DNA of 64,000 nucleotides from Bacillota bacterium (GTDB lineage: Bacteria > Bacillota_I > Bacilli_A > RF39 > UBA660). The position numbers were made by a program, and so were the translations under genes. The notes under the pieces are model-generated. The model had not been told where the DNA came from. It did no database searches and saw nothing but the letters and a program-made list of their open reading frames with translations. Below, one piece after another: positions 12,855 to 23,746 of this stretch. The DNA lies in NCBI GenBank assembly GCA_015059245.1, contig SVAU01000003.1:62001-126000 (forward strand), read 5' to 3'. Each line of letters starts with the position of its first letter. Position 1 is the first letter of the stretch.

Positions 12855-14324
12855 TTAATATGTAAATTTTTCTTTTACATTTAGTTCAACTAAATTACCA
12901 TTATATATAGCATCTTCTAGTCTTAGTTCAAGGATTGATCCTTCTGCTAATTTCATTTTTGAAGAGAAGCCTTTTTCACTTAATGCTTCTAGAGTTTTTA
13001 TATTTATTCTATTTATATATTGATCTCCTGCATATAATGCTATTGATCCACCTTCTAGAGCATATTCTTCTTTCATTTTGAATGTGAAATGAACGTATCC
13101 TTTAGATATTTTATCTATTTTGATACTTATATCAGGTTTGATTGTTCTTACATTGATTGTATCTTCTACTTGGTCTTGTAGAATCCATTCACCAGCTAAG
13201 TCTTTTACTCTTTCGATATATCCTAAACTGATTGTATATTCATGTCTAGGAGATAGTTTAGGGATTCTATATGTTGAACCATATTTGTCTAAAAGAACTT
13301 TTTCTGTTGTTTCTTCGCCATCAATAATACCTGTAACTAGTAGGTATACTACTTGATATTGATCTCCAACGTCTGATACTGCATAAGTAACATCAATGTG
13401 TGTTGAGTTAGCTATTGCACCTCTTAAACTTACCATTTTTGTAATGTTTGTAAGGTTGTTTGCAGTATTACCTGAGTTTGTTGTACCTTGTACAATACTA
13501 TTTGTTACATTGAAATTAGCATTGGCAAATATTGTATTTGCTGCATCTATGAATAATGTTGAATCATCAATATATTGTTGGAAACTTTCTACTAACGAAT
13601 TATATTGATCAGCTAAGTTTTCATAGTCTAAATCAACTTCGTCATTCATATGATGTTCTTTTTCTTTGTATTCATTAGTACTTCCTATTACTTGTTTCAA
13701 ATCTATATTTTTAGTATCTATTAATAGTTTTTCGTTAGCTATATCGAATTTGTATTTATCAAATACTAATGTTAATGGATTTATAGTTTTTAAGTTAATA
13801 CTATCATTTAATACTGATGCATTACCTTTTTTATCTAAGTATACTAAAAGATATTTACTTGCATAAATAGATTTATCTTCAGTATATATTTCTGGAGATA
13901 CTATTAGATATTCTCTATCTGCTAATTTGTAGAATTGAGTTTCTGAATAGTTAGTTATTTCAGTAAATTCTTCTCCTTCGATAATACTACCGTCTTTATT
14001 TACTAGGTAGTTTTGACCAAAGATTTCTATTTTATCTTTTGATTTTTCATATACAACTGGTATATCTCCTAGTTCATATTCAACATCATTAATATCTAAG
14101 TAGTAGTATGTACCATTCCAACGTTGTTTGATACTTCCACCTTTGGAAGTATCAATTAAGTTGGTTTCTGAATCAAATACTATACTGTTATTTGAAACGC
14201 TGTATACTGTGCTACCGTTTTTTTGAGCTATACCTACAGCAGATACTAGTATTACTATCATTACGACTACTATGATAGAGAATATTATGATAAATATTTT
14301 ATTTCTTCCGTTTAACTTTCTCAT
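12855..14324 (-). CDS. Anchored extracellular protein with Fn3-like domains, ATPase block
   Basis: The 489-aa product has a basic N-terminus and one membrane helix (about residues 10-31), then an extracellular region. Residues 40-215 are beta-rich and of unknown family. Residues 225-270 are probably helical. Two Fn3-like modules follow (about 290-395 and 395-489), with recurring strands such as HEYTISLGYI. There is no LPXTG motif, so anchoring is by the N-terminal helix. It starts 10 bases after the 1787-aa gene and shares its transcript. The layout copies the larger neighbour in miniature, which suggests paralogous or partner subunits of one surface assembly. Confidence 0.72.
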   Translation of the reverse strand: MRKLNGRNKIFIIIFSIIVVVMIVILVSAVGIAQKNGSTVYSVSNNSIVFDSETNLIDTSKGGSIKQRWNGTYYYLDINDVEYELGDIPVVYEKSKDKIEIFGQNYLVNKDGSIIEGEEFTEITNYSETQFYKLADREYLIVSPEIYTEDKSIYASKYLLVYLDKKGNASVLNDSINLKTINPLTLVFDKYKFDIANEKLLIDTKNIDLKQVIGSTNEYKEKEHHMNDEVDLDYENLADQYNSLVESFQQYIDDSTLFIDAANTIFANANFNVTNSIVQGTTNSGNTANNLTNITKMVSLRGAIANSTHIDVTYAVSDVGDQYQVVYLLVTGIIDGEETTEKVLLDKYGSTYRIPKLSPRHEYTISLGYIERVKDLAGEWILQDQVEDTINVRTIKPDISIKIDKISKGYVHFTFKMKEEYALEGGSIALYAGDQYINRINIKTLEALSEKGFSSKMKLAEGSILELRLEDAIYNGNLVELNVKEKFTY

Positions 14325-14334
14325 AAAAACCTCC

Positions 14335-17300
14335 CTAACTATAGTAATATGTAACTTCTGATTGTGCTTCTAATGCACCTTCTGCATTATAGAAGTTTAA
14401 TCCGATTATATAGATGTTGTTAATTGTAAATCCTGTTTCTTCTGTTGGTATTGTTATTGTAACATAATATAATTTTGTGCTTGGATTATATACAACTGTT
14501 GTATTGTTGAAACTTAAGTTTGATGAATATGAGAATTCAGTATCGTAGTTAGTAACAGTAAATTGCATTGATGCTACTGTTTCCATTAACTTATATGAGT
14601 CTTGGAATACTAAATCAATTGAGTATGCATTTGATGCGTTTTTAGACGCTGTTATTGAACCTAAGTTCAAACTTGAACCATATACGATACTCTTAGATAT
14701 TCTATATTCCTCTGCTTCAGCTGTATTTGTTAAGTCTAGATTTGATACTACTGAGAATGTATAAGTTTCTCCATCTTTTAATCCATGATCAGTAGCATTA
14801 AACGAGAATGTAACGTTTTTCTTTGATGTTAATTGTTGATTTGTTGTTCCAATTGTTGTTGCTACTATTGCACCTTGTGAGTCTTTTAATACATAGTCAT
14901 ATTTACCATTTATAATTACGAAGTCTAAGTCACTTACACTTACTGTAAATGATATTGTTGTATCTGTTTTTGATGCTCTTATACCTACTGTAGGTTGTTG
15001 AGCTGTTGGTACACTAATACTTGCCTCTGCTGTATTAAGATGTTTCTTAGTAGATACATCATCGCCTTCTTGAGTATATGGTCTTAATCTAATTGTATAA
15101 TCTTCACCGTATTTGATTGTTTGTGATGCTGATGGACTAGCTGAGATTTGGATACTCATTGTTGTTGTAAGTACTGTGTTTGTTCCACTCTTTATTACTT
15201 TTCCACTTGAATCTAATAATTCATAATCTATTCCTTTATAACCATAAACAATACTTGGAGAGAATGATACTGTTAATGTTTTATCAGCATATGACTTTTC
15301 AGTAAATGACGCTCTAATGTTTTTAATTGTAACTTCTTTAATTGTAATGAATGTATATTCTATTGTATTGCTATATTGATCTACGTCGTATAGTTGATAT
15401 CTCTTAAATCCTGTTGGATCTGTTGGATCACTAACATATGCAAAGAATTTTACACCGTATTTTTTATCTGGTGTTAAACCTGGAATAGTTACTTGATTAG
15501 CTAGTTGTTCTTTAGTAAATTCGTAGATTTCAGGATCTGTTCCATCATCTATATTTCTTATTTCAACTTCGATATTTCCGTTTATTTGAGAAGCAGCGGC
15601 TTCGATTATTTTTGCTTTAATAGTTGCTTCTGTTAATAAACCTGTGATGGCTATTTGACCATTGCTATCTAAAACTGAAATACCAGGAATAATTGTATCG
15701 AATTTTATTTGTTGAGTACTTGCTATATTGTAAGTTGCTAATTGTTTTAATGTAATGTAGTTTTTATTGTATTGAATACCACTCTTAGCTAGTTTGATAC
15801 CAACTCTTTTTGAACCACCACTATACGGAGTTAATGTTAATGTATGGTTACCATTTTGGTTAAATGATAATGATGATTTAAACATACTACCATTTAGCGA
15901 AGTGCTGCTTGTTAGGCCATCTCCACCTATTTTATAATAAACTTTATCTGTTGCTGATTTTGGTACTTGTTGTACTGCAGCATATCCACCGAATTGAGAT
16001 ATAACATCGAATCCTGTACGACCTGTATCGTAGTATACTTCTAATTCAACTTTAATATATTTTCCAATATAATCTTGAATACTTAGGAAGTCTATTGAAA
16101 TAGAGTTTCCTGATATCATTTGACCATCAAATCTTAGTTCTGACGGTGATATTCCTGAGTCTACTGGTTTTACGATAACATTTACTGAAGCTACTGAATT
16201 TAGTATAGCTTGGTTTTCAGGTGAGTTATCAAAATTAATTACTAATCTATTTGTTTCAGTTGTTATTGAATATTTAATTTCTTCAAATTCTTGTACCTTC
16301 GAGAAATATTCTGTCAATAATAATGCATTTTCAGCTACAGATAGTTTGTTTAAACGTTCACTCTTTTGTAGCATTATCATATTATCGCCTGTTATACCAC
16401 TAAATACTACTTGTGAGAAGTCTAAGTCATTTATATTTCCACTTGCTAAGGCATTTGTAGAATTTACTTCACCTTTAGCTGTAGGATCGCTTTTACCTTC
16501 TTCGTATAAATATAGTTCTGGCATACCATTTTCATTTTCTACTAATGCATGGTCTATATCATATATTCTATAATTCCATACATATTTATATGTTCCATCG
16601 GCATTTACATCTGAATATGAAGGATATATTTCTACTTTAGCACTTTGTTTTACTGTTAATATATCACGAGTTGTTAAGATAATCGGTTCTCCAGTATCGT
16701 TAAATAACGGATCGTCTGGGTATTGAATTTCTTCACCTTCTATATTAAGTTCAATAGTGTATCTAAAGTAATATTTATTACCTCTTCTTAATTCATCCAT
16801 ATCGATTGTTTCTTGGCTTGTACCTGAACTTATCTCAAATATAGTATATGGTAAGTCTTCTGTATCTTCTGGTACTTCTTGTACTTTGCTTAATGCTGGT
16901 ACAACTACCCAATCACCTTTTGTGATATCAAACATGTATACTTCCCATTTTATTTTTCTTGCTGTTGAACTTTCGTTGTTAAATTGAGGAGTTAATGCGT
17001 ACGCTAATGTTGTTGTATTATCTAATTCTAAATCTTTTGATAAACCAAATTCATTGGCATTTTTATTTGTTATTTCAGTAATATATACAGCATCCCTTGG
17101 TTTATCTGGAATTGTTGGTAATACGGCATTTAAGTCGAATGTAAATGCTCCTTCTTCGATAGGAATTTCATTCGGATGTTTTGTATAGTCGTATGCTTTT
17201 GTTACAACTAATGTATATTTTTGTTCTGTGAATTCTGACTTTTCAGCATTGAATGTATCAGGAGTAATTGTTATACCATCTCTATCATATAATTGATCTT

Positions 17301-19698
17301 TTAATGTACTTTCATATGGTGCTTCTTCTGTATCATATATAGTACGCGATTTGAATGGTTCTCCTTCAACGTTTTCACCTCTATATAATTCAAAAGTTAT
17401 TTTTGTAAGTGTTTTAGCTTCATAAGATGAATCCAGCCCTTCTGGATCACTCAGTGCTACTCTTAACGAGAATGCTTGAGTTTGATCACTAGCTTGAGCT
17501 ATATTTGCTTTTAAAGGTTGTGGTTCACCTGTTTGAACATAAACACTACCTATATATGCGTTTACTGGACCATTTCCATCTCCAAGATCTATTTTACCAG
17601 TTACTTGGAATGTATATGTATCGCTAGCACGTAAACCATTTACTGATATTGGAATTGTATATTGGTCATATGCATTTTTTCCTGATGTAATAACTCTTGT
17701 AGTTGATATATCTATTGAATTTTTATAAGTTACTATAAATTCATCGCTTTGAATTACTGAGTCTGGGTCTTCTATAATAAGTGTTGATTCATATTTTTCC
17801 CAAGTTAGGGCAGCATTTTCATCATCTACTTTTATAGTAGGATATTTGAATCCCGTTAAACTCATTGTATATCCCATATTTTTTGAATACTCTACAATTT
17901 TTTCGTTGTCAAAGAATTCTACTACAAGAACATAAGTATATGTTCTATCTCTTACTAGATTTACATCATCTACTTTTACTGGTGTTGTTTCTAGTACATT
18001 TTTATTTACTACTACAGAAGGTTTATCTTGCATTATATCTTCTTCTACGAAGTATACTTCATAACGATAATTTTGAATACCATAGTCTGGATCAGTTACT
18101 GATGTAACCGATAAGTTAAATGCACTATTTTTCTTATCTATATCGTATGCCAAATCTCCAATTGTAGGTTTTTGTTTTAATGTTTTAATTGTTTTAGAAA
18201 TTGAATATCCTTCGTCTACTATTACGTTTTGACTAGATATTTGTGTCATTTTTATAACATATTCACTATTACTAGTTAGTCCAACGAATTCTACTGTTTC
18301 TACTGAACCGTTTTCGAATCTTAATGTTCTATCGTCTATTTTGTCTCCGTTATCTTTATATAGTTCCATAACAACAGAGTTTACTTTTGAATAACCTTCT
18401 TTTGTTACTTCTACTGTTATACTATTATCTGTTAATAGAGAATGTTCGAATGATACACCAAGATCTTCTGATCTAAATATTTTTGATAAGAATACTCTTT
18501 CTATTTCTACTCCATCTATTACGTATGATGCTCTTGCGTAAATTGTATATTCTGTATCTGGTTGTAGGTCTGCACATGAGATATTTACTTCTGCATCTCC
18601 ACGTGTAGCTGATTCTTCAAATATTACTTTAGCTGTTTTATTTTCAACTATTTGTACTATTGTATCTGTACTAATTAAGTTATCTGCGTCGATGATTTCT
18701 ATTTTAGCTTCTATTTTTAAAGCACTAACTATTAATTCTGATACTTTGTATGAAGGAGTTTTTTCAATTTTATCTTTGTCTACTACTTCTTCTTTATCAT
18801 CGTTATCTCCAAGTGAACCACTTGTTTCATCATCTTTGTCGCCTTCAACAATTGATGTGTCTGGAGGTTGAATTGTTGGAACATCAATATCTCCATCTTC
18901 TAAATAAACTTCTTGTTTTTCTATCTTTTCTTCTAAAGCATCAATATTACCATCATTATTTACTACTAGGTTTGTTAAAGAAATGTATTCTTTTGAACCT
19001 TTAGATATAGTTGCTTTACTTAAATTAATTTTTACGTCACTTACTAATAGATGTGATTCGCTAGATATTGTTTGGTAGAATTTATCTTGGTTATAGATTT
19101 TAACTATGTTTCCATCCATGTATTCAAATTCAACATATTCTCCAAAATCTACGATATTATCACTACTTAATACTAATCTTACGTTTTTACCTGTTAGGAT
19201 AAATTTATTATCAGATATTCTCATAAGTAAGTTTTTAAATTTAACTTCGTTATCATTTTTTAATTTAATTGAATGTCCATCTGTTGTAGCAGTTATTTTT
19301 GTATCTTTATAGATGTTATAGTAGAAAATAATATTTCTATCTACTGTACTTACATCTATACCTACTACTTTTTTAAGTACTCCTAATGAACCATCAGAGT
19401 AATGCATAATTGTATTTTCATCTAATCTAACTTTTTCTTCTTCTACTTCAAAGTTGATTGTATTACTATTCTTTTTGTATTGATATTCAGAACCATTTTT
19501 AAATGAGTATGCTTGGGCTTTTGTGTTGTTTTGAGTACTGAAAGTTAGAGCATAACCATCTTTAGTAAATGTATAAATATCAGTATTCATTGCATCGTAT
19601 ACTAATACACCACCAAAAATACTAGCAGCTACTACTAATATTAAAAATAAAGCAAATATTATTTTTCCGTTTTTCTTCATTAATAATTCTACAAACAT
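14335..19698 (-). CDS. Very large anchored extracellular protein with Fn3-like repeats, ATPase block
   Basis: The 1787-aa product has one N-terminal membrane helix (about residues 13-35) and then only extracellular sequence. Residues 40-260 form a beta-rich domain that I cannot name. Residues 265-315 are an acidic Asp/Glu/Pro linker. About a dozen Fn3-like modules follow to the end, seen as recurring strands of YTIYARASY, YTFQVTGKI, YYFRYTIEL and YTIRLRPYT type. No enzyme motif and no sortase signal were seen. The ATG at 19698 has AAGGTG upstream; an ATG at 19680 has no ribosome site. It probably forms a long flexible or rod-like filament outside the cell. The function is not known. Confidence 0.75.
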   Translation of the reverse strand: MFVELLMKKNGKIIFALFLILVVAASIFGGVLVYDAMNTDIYTFTKDGYALTFSTQNNTKAQAYSFKNGSEYQYKKNSNTINFEVEEEKVRLDENTIMHYSDGSLGVLKKVVGIDVSTVDRNIIFYYNIYKDTKITATTDGHSIKLKNDNEVKFKNLLMRISDNKFILTGKNVRLVLSSDNIVDFGEYVEFEYMDGNIVKIYNQDKFYQTISSESHLLVSDVKINLSKATISKGSKEYISLTNLVVNNDGNIDALEEKIEKQEVYLEDGDIDVPTIQPPDTSIVEGDKDDETSGSLGDNDDKEEVVDKDKIEKTPSYKVSELIVSALKIEAKIEIIDADNLISTDTIVQIVENKTAKVIFEESATRGDAEVNISCADLQPDTEYTIYARASYVIDGVEIERVFLSKIFRSEDLGVSFEHSLLTDNSITVEVTKEGYSKVNSVVMELYKDNGDKIDDRTLRFENGSVETVEFVGLTSNSEYVIKMTQISSQNVIVDEGYSISKTIKTLKQKPTIGDLAYDIDKKNSAFNLSVTSVTDPDYGIQNYRYEVYFVEEDIMQDKPSVVVNKNVLETTPVKVDDVNLVRDRTYTYVLVVEFFDNEKIVEYSKNMGYTMSLTGFKYPTIKVDDENAALTWEKYESTLIIEDPDSVIQSDEFIVTYKNSIDISTTRVITSGKNAYDQYTIPISVNGLRASDTYTFQVTGKIDLGDGNGPVNAYIGSVYVQTGEPQPLKANIAQASDQTQAFSLRVALSDPEGLDSSYEAKTLTKITFELYRGENVEGEPFKSRTIYDTEEAPYESTLKDQLYDRDGITITPDTFNAEKSEFTEQKYTLVVTKAYDYTKHPNEIPIEEGAFTFDLNAVLPTIPDKPRDAVYITEITNKNANEFGLSKDLELDNTTTLAYALTPQFNNESSTARKIKWEVYMFDITKGDWVVVPALSKVQEVPEDTEDLPYTIFEISSGTSQETIDMDELRRGNKYYFRYTIELNIEGEEIQYPDDPLFNDTGEPIILTTRDILTVKQSAKVEIYPSYSDVNADGTYKYVWNYRIYDIDHALVENENGMPELYLYEEGKSDPTAKGEVNSTNALASGNINDLDFSQVVFSGITGDNMIMLQKSERLNKLSVAENALLLTEYFSKVQEFEEIKYSITTETNRLVINFDNSPENQAILNSVASVNVIVKPVDSGISPSELRFDGQMISGNSISIDFLSIQDYIGKYIKVELEVYYDTGRTGFDVISQFGGYAAVQQVPKSATDKVYYKIGGDGLTSSTSLNGSMFKSSLSFNQNGNHTLTLTPYSGGSKRVGIKLAKSGIQYNKNYITLKQLATYNIASTQQIKFDTIIPGISVLDSNGQIAITGLLTEATIKAKIIEAAASQINGNIEVEIRNIDDGTDPEIYEFTKEQLANQVTIPGLTPDKKYGVKFFAYVSDPTDPTGFKRYQLYDVDQYSNTIEYTFITIKEVTIKNIRASFTEKSYADKTLTVSFSPSIVYGYKGIDYELLDSSGKVIKSGTNTVLTTTMSIQISASPSASQTIKYGEDYTIRLRPYTQEGDDVSTKKHLNTAEASISVPTAQQPTVGIRASKTDTTISFTVSVSDLDFVIINGKYDYVLKDSQGAIVATTIGTTNQQLTSKKNVTFSFNATDHGLKDGETYTFSVVSNLDLTNTAEAEEYRISKSIVYGSSLNLGSITASKNASNAYSIDLVFQDSYKLMETVASMQFTVTNYDTEFSYSSNLSFNNTTVVYNPSTKLYYVTITIPTEETGFTINNIYIIGLNFYNAEGALEAQSEVTYYYS

Positions 19699-19781
19699 CT
19701 ATACACCTTAAAGCATATCCTTACAACTGTCTAAATATACTCTATATACCTTTCATATATGGTTTTCCATCATACATATTC

Positions 19782-19810
19782 ATTTTACTAGATTTCGTAC
19801 TAAATTTCAA
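19782..19810 (-). promoter_or_regulatory. Promoter of the large surface-protein unit
   Basis: On the minus strand TTGAAA (19805-19810) and TAAAAT (19782-19787) are separated by exactly 17 bases, a good housekeeping promoter. The predicted leader before the ATG at 19698 is about 75 bases. Confidence 0.65.
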
Positions 19811-19830
19811 GGGAACGAGTTCATTAATTC

Positions 19831-19863
19831 ATAAAAAAAGAAAGATAATTTGAATTATCTTTC
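19831..19863 (-). terminator. Terminator after ileS
   Basis: An 11-bp inverted repeat (GAAAGATAATT / AATTATCTTTC) overlaps the ileS stop codon and is followed on the minus strand by CTTTTTTTAT. Confidence 0.8.
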
Positions 19864-22800
19864 TACGTCGATATAACAGTCATGACCATTTAAGTCACAT
19901 TTTTCAGTTAATCCATCTTTTTTAACAATATCTAGTGATAATGTTTCGTTTTTAATGTATTCTGCGAAGTTTTCAACACATTTATCTACGTCTTCATCTC
20001 CACTATAGAATAGTGTAATTCTATCAGCTACATTGAAGTCTTTGTTTTTACGTAATTGTTGTACTTTAGATACCATTTCACGTGCAATACCTTCTAGGAT
20101 TAAGTCTTCTGTAAGTGTAGTGTCTAAGATGATGAAGTTATTGTTTTCCATACCTACATTGAATCCTTCTTTAGAAGAAATACGAATATCTACCATTTCT
20201 AGTGTTACTTCTTTTTCTTCTCCACCAATTTCCATATTAACTACTCCACCTTTTTGTAATGTAGAAATATCTTCACTACTTAGTGTTTCTAGTTTAGTTT
20301 GGAATTCTTTGATTAGCGGTCCAAATACTTTACCTACTACTTTGAAGTTAGGTTTTACTGATAAGTTCATGTATTCGTTTAAGTCATCAACAAATACTAC
20401 TTCTTTGATATTTAGTTCTTCTTGGATTAGAGGTACTAAATCAGCGATTAAATCTTTGTTTTTACCATCTAGTAATGCTTCACTTAGTGGTTGACGTACT
20501 TTGATCTTAGTTTCTTCACGTACGAATCTTCCAATTGAGATTAAACTTCTTACTAAATCCATTCTTTCTTCTACATGTTCATCAATTAGTTTCTTATCAT
20601 ATTTAGGATATGAAGCTAAGTGAACACTCTTTTCGCCTGTTAATTTAGTATAGATTTCATCTGTTACGAATGGTACTACTGGAGCAATCATTCTACATAA
20701 TCCTTCTAATACTTCATATGTAGTGATGTATACTGATTTCTTAGAGTTATCTAATTCAGAAGCCCAGAAACGTTTTCTATTTCTTCTGATATACCAGTTA
20801 GATAAATCTTCTGATACGAATTCAGTTACAGCTTTAACTACTTTATTTAAATCGTATTCATCGTAACTTTCTGTTACATATTTTAATAATTTATTATATT
20901 TAGATAATAACCATTTATCGATTTCTTCTCTTTTTGCATATGGTACTTTGCATTCATCAATATCAATATTATCTGTATTAGCATATAGTGCAAAGAAACT
21001 ATATGTATTTTTTAATGGGTTAAAGAATTTAGAATATACTTCTTTTAATCCATTGATATCAAATCTTAGTGGTGTCCATACTGGTGATACGTATGGTAGA
21101 TAGAATCTAACTACGTCAGCACCAAATTCTTTCATGGTTGTAAATGGTTCTACGATGTTACCTTTAGATTTAGACATCTTTTTACCTTCAGCATCTTGGA
21201 TTAGGTCATTAACTAATACACTTTTAAATGGTGAACATCCTTTTAAGAATACTGAGATAATCATTAATGTGTAGAACCAACCTCTTGTTTGGTCGATTCC
21301 TTCGCAGATGAAGTCTGCTGGGAATTGGTCTTCGAATTTTCCATCATTTGCAAATGGCCAATGATATTGAGCAAATGGCATTGCTCCTGAATCGAACCAA
21401 CAATCGATTACGTCTTTAGTACGAGTCATTGGTTTACCACATTTTGGACATTTTAGATGAACATCATCTACAAATGGTCTATGTAAATCGATAGTTTCGT
21501 CGATTTCTTCAATAGCTTTTTCAACTAGTTCTTTTCTAGAACCAATCATTTCATCATGACCGCATTCACAAGTCCAGTAAGGTAATGGTGTTCCCCAATA
21601 TCTACTTCTTGAGATAGCCCAGTCATTCATGTTTTCTAACCAGTTACCAAATCTCTTTTCTCCTACATATTTAGGATACCAGTTAACTTTTTTATTAGCA
21701 GCGATGATATCATCTTTGATTTCAGTAACTTTTAAGTAATATGATGGTTTTGAATAATATAAAAGTGGTGAATCACATCTCCAGCAGTGTGGATAGTTGT
21801 GAACCATTTTTTGTTTTTTAAATAATTTATCATTTTCTCTTAAGTAAGCAATTACTTCTTTATCAGCATCAAATACTAGAGTACCAGCCCATGGACCTTC
21901 AGTATATTTACCATCTTCTCCTACTGGATTTAAGTATGGTAAATTATATTTTCTTCCTACGTTAGCATCGTCTTCACCAAATGCTGGAGCGATATGTACG
22001 ATACCAGTTCCGTCTTCAGCTGTTACGTATTCATCACAACATACAAAGAATGCTTTTTTATCTACTGATAATGCTGGAATTAATTGTTCATATTCCATGT
22101 ATTCTAAATCAGTACCTTTATATTTTTCAAGTACTTCTACTTCTTCTCCTAGTACTTTTCCTACTAGAGATTCAGCTAAGATAAATGTATAATCTCCTGA
22201 TTTAACTTTTACGTAAGTTAGTTCTGGATGTACACATAGTGCAACGTTAGATAATAATGTCCATGGTGTAGTTGTCCATACTAGGAAGTATACATCTTCA
22301 TCTTTTTTCTTCATTGGAACGATTACTGTTTCAACTGTATCTTCTTTATAACCTTGTGCTACTTCGTGTGAAGCAAGTCCTGTTCCACAACGTGGGCAGT
22401 ATGGTAAAATTTTATGTCCTTCATAGAATAATCCTTTTTTAAAGAATTCTTTTAGGATATACCATTCTGTTTCAATGTAATCACAATCATATGTTACATA
22501 AGGGTTATCGATATCGATAAATTGTCCCATTTTACTTGTTAAGTCAGTAAATGATTCTTTATTTTTAAATACTGAGTCTTTACATTTTTCATTGAATTCT
22601 TTGATACCATATTTTTCGATATCTTGTTTACCACTAAATCCTAATTCTTTTTCAATAGCAAGTTCTACTGGTAGACCATGTGTGTCCCATCCTACTTTTC
22701 TTACTACTTTTTTACCATTCATTGTATGATATTTACAGAATGAGTCTTTTAAGAATTTAGCAAGCATATGGTGTAATCCAGGATATCCATTTGCTGTTGC

Positions 22801-22947
22801 TGGTCCATCAAAGAATACAAACTTTTTATCATTTGCATGAGCTTCTAAAGTTTCGTCATAAATTTTCTTAACACCGCCCCAACGAACAAGCGTGTCTGCT
22901 TCTACTTCTGAAGCTACTCTTTTATCTAATTCTTCGAATTTTCTCAT
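19855..22947 (-). CDS. ileS: Isoleucyl-tRNA synthetase
   Basis: This enzyme charges tRNA-Ile. The HIGH-type signature appears as PGLHHML near the N-terminus, with WDTHGLP in the editing-domain entry, and KMSKS as GKKMSKSKGN. The C-terminus has no type 1 zinc finger, and the whole resembles the eukaryote-like type 2 IleRS, the class often insensitive to mupirocin; that subtype is inferred from pattern only. I chose the ATG at 22947, which has GGAGGAG at good spacing; an in-frame start at 22968 would overlap the upstream gene. It is the second gene of a T-box operon whose specifier reads ATC. Confidence 0.95.
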   Translation of the reverse strand: MRKFEELDKRVASEVEADTLVRWGGVKKIYDETLEAHANDKKFVFFDGPATANGYPGLHHMLAKFLKDSFCKYHTMNGKKVVRKVGWDTHGLPVELAIEKELGFSGKQDIEKYGIKEFNEKCKDSVFKNKESFTDLTSKMGQFIDIDNPYVTYDCDYIETEWYILKEFFKKGLFYEGHKILPYCPRCGTGLASHEVAQGYKEDTVETVIVPMKKKDEDVYFLVWTTTPWTLLSNVALCVHPELTYVKVKSGDYTFILAESLVGKVLGEEVEVLEKYKGTDLEYMEYEQLIPALSVDKKAFFVCCDEYVTAEDGTGIVHIAPAFGEDDANVGRKYNLPYLNPVGEDGKYTEGPWAGTLVFDADKEVIAYLRENDKLFKKQKMVHNYPHCWRCDSPLLYYSKPSYYLKVTEIKDDIIAANKKVNWYPKYVGEKRFGNWLENMNDWAISRSRYWGTPLPYWTCECGHDEMIGSRKELVEKAIEEIDETIDLHRPFVDDVHLKCPKCGKPMTRTKDVIDCWFDSGAMPFAQYHWPFANDGKFEDQFPADFICEGIDQTRGWFYTLMIISVFLKGCSPFKSVLVNDLIQDAEGKKMSKSKGNIVEPFTTMKEFGADVVRFYLPYVSPVWTPLRFDINGLKEVYSKFFNPLKNTYSFFALYANTDNIDIDECKVPYAKREEIDKWLLSKYNKLLKYVTESYDEYDLNKVVKAVTEFVSEDLSNWYIRRNRKRFWASELDNSKKSVYITTYEVLEGLCRMIAPVVPFVTDEIYTKLTGEKSVHLASYPKYDKKLIDEHVEERMDLVRSLISIGRFVREETKIKVRQPLSEALLDGKNKDLIADLVPLIQEELNIKEVVFVDDLNEYMNLSVKPNFKVVGKVFGPLIKEFQTKLETLSSEDISTLQKGGVVNMEIGGEEKEVTLEMVDIRISSKEGFNVGMENNNFIILDTTLTEDLILEGIAREMVSKVQQLRKNKDFNVADRITLFYSGDEDVDKCVENFAEYIKNETLSLDIVKKDGLTEKCDLNGHDCYIDVER

Positions 22948-22948
22948 T

Positions 22949-23494
22949 TTATTTCTCCTCCATTTCAAAATTTAAATCAGCTAGATGTTCGCCATCAAAT
23001 CCATAATGATCATAGATACTAGCAACATCTAGTGTTACTATCTTCTCTTTATCTATTCCTAATTTAGTAAGTGTTTCTTCTACTTCTTCAATAGAATGAC
23101 CTTCTATTTCCATATATTCTGGAATAAGTGGCCATCTATCTAAGTCTATTTCTACTCCATCAAGTATGTATTGTGTACGTTTATTTTGTTGGAATCCCCT
23201 ATTTTTATAACCTAATTCTTCTAATATACTATTAGTTTTATCAAAGTCATCTACTACTATTTCTAGTTCTTTAGTACCATCTATTGTTTTAGCTTGCAGA
23301 TCTTTTATAGTAAGTGTTGTTTTTTTACCATCTGTTCTAAGACGTATCCATTTATTATCTTGTTTAGGTTTTACATCATATACATATCTTTGTTGTAATG
23401 AAGAAAACTTAAATTCTGCGCCTAGACTTTCTAGTTTTTTTATCATTTCGTCATGATTAATTTCTAGTACTCTTACTTCGTATTCAGTGTTCAT
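22949..23494 (-). CDS. CYTH-domain protein (triphosphate-binding tunnel fold)
   Basis: The 181-aa protein has the CYTH start EYEVRVLEI, matching the E-x-E-x-K/R metal and phosphate motif. Tunnel-strand residues follow (WIRLRTDG, LTIKD, ELEIVVDD, EIDLDRWPLIPEYMEIE). CYTH enzymes act on triphosphates (thiamine triphosphatase, tripolyphosphatase, class IV adenylate cyclase); which substrate applies cannot be told here. The stop codon lies one base from the ileS start, and both sit behind the isoleucine T-box, so it is made when charged tRNA-Ile is scarce. Confidence 0.8.
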   Translation of the reverse strand: MNTEYEVRVLEINHDEMIKKLESLGAEFKFSSLQQRYVYDVKPKQDNKWIRLRTDGKKTTLTIKDLQAKTIDGTKELEIVVDDFDKTNSILEELGYKNRGFQQNKRTQYILDGVEIDLDRWPLIPEYMEIEGHSIEEVEETLTKLGIDKEKIVTLDVASIYDHYGFDGEHLADLNFEMEEK

Positions 23495-23512
23495 TTTACC
23501 AACTCCTTTAAA

Positions 23513-23740
23513 TAAAAAAAGTTCATAATCTAAGGGCGCAATATATGCGTGGTACCACCTTAGTTTATGAACTTATCATACACTTAATCTCTTAACGCGA
23601 GTAACGTTTAATTCTTACTAAATTCAGAATAACACATCAGAAGTGATCTTCAATATCTTTTTATTTATTACTCTCTCACCATTATGAGCAACTCTCTTGA
23701 AACTACTTGGATATTGACGTCTTCATCAATTGCTTTCATA
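23513..23740 (-). promoter_or_regulatory. T-box riboswitch, isoleucine type
   Basis: On the minus strand the leader carries the T-box core AAGGTGGTACCACG inside a long terminator/antiterminator region (23513-23572; stem GTTCATAA..CTAAGG with CCTTAG..TTATGAAC, then a T run). In stem I, GAAGATCACTTC presents ATC, an isoleucine codon, followed by A as is typical of specifier loops. It controls the CYTH-ileS operon. The specifier is my reading, supported by the downstream ileS. Confidence 0.92.
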
Positions 23741-23746
23741 GTCAGT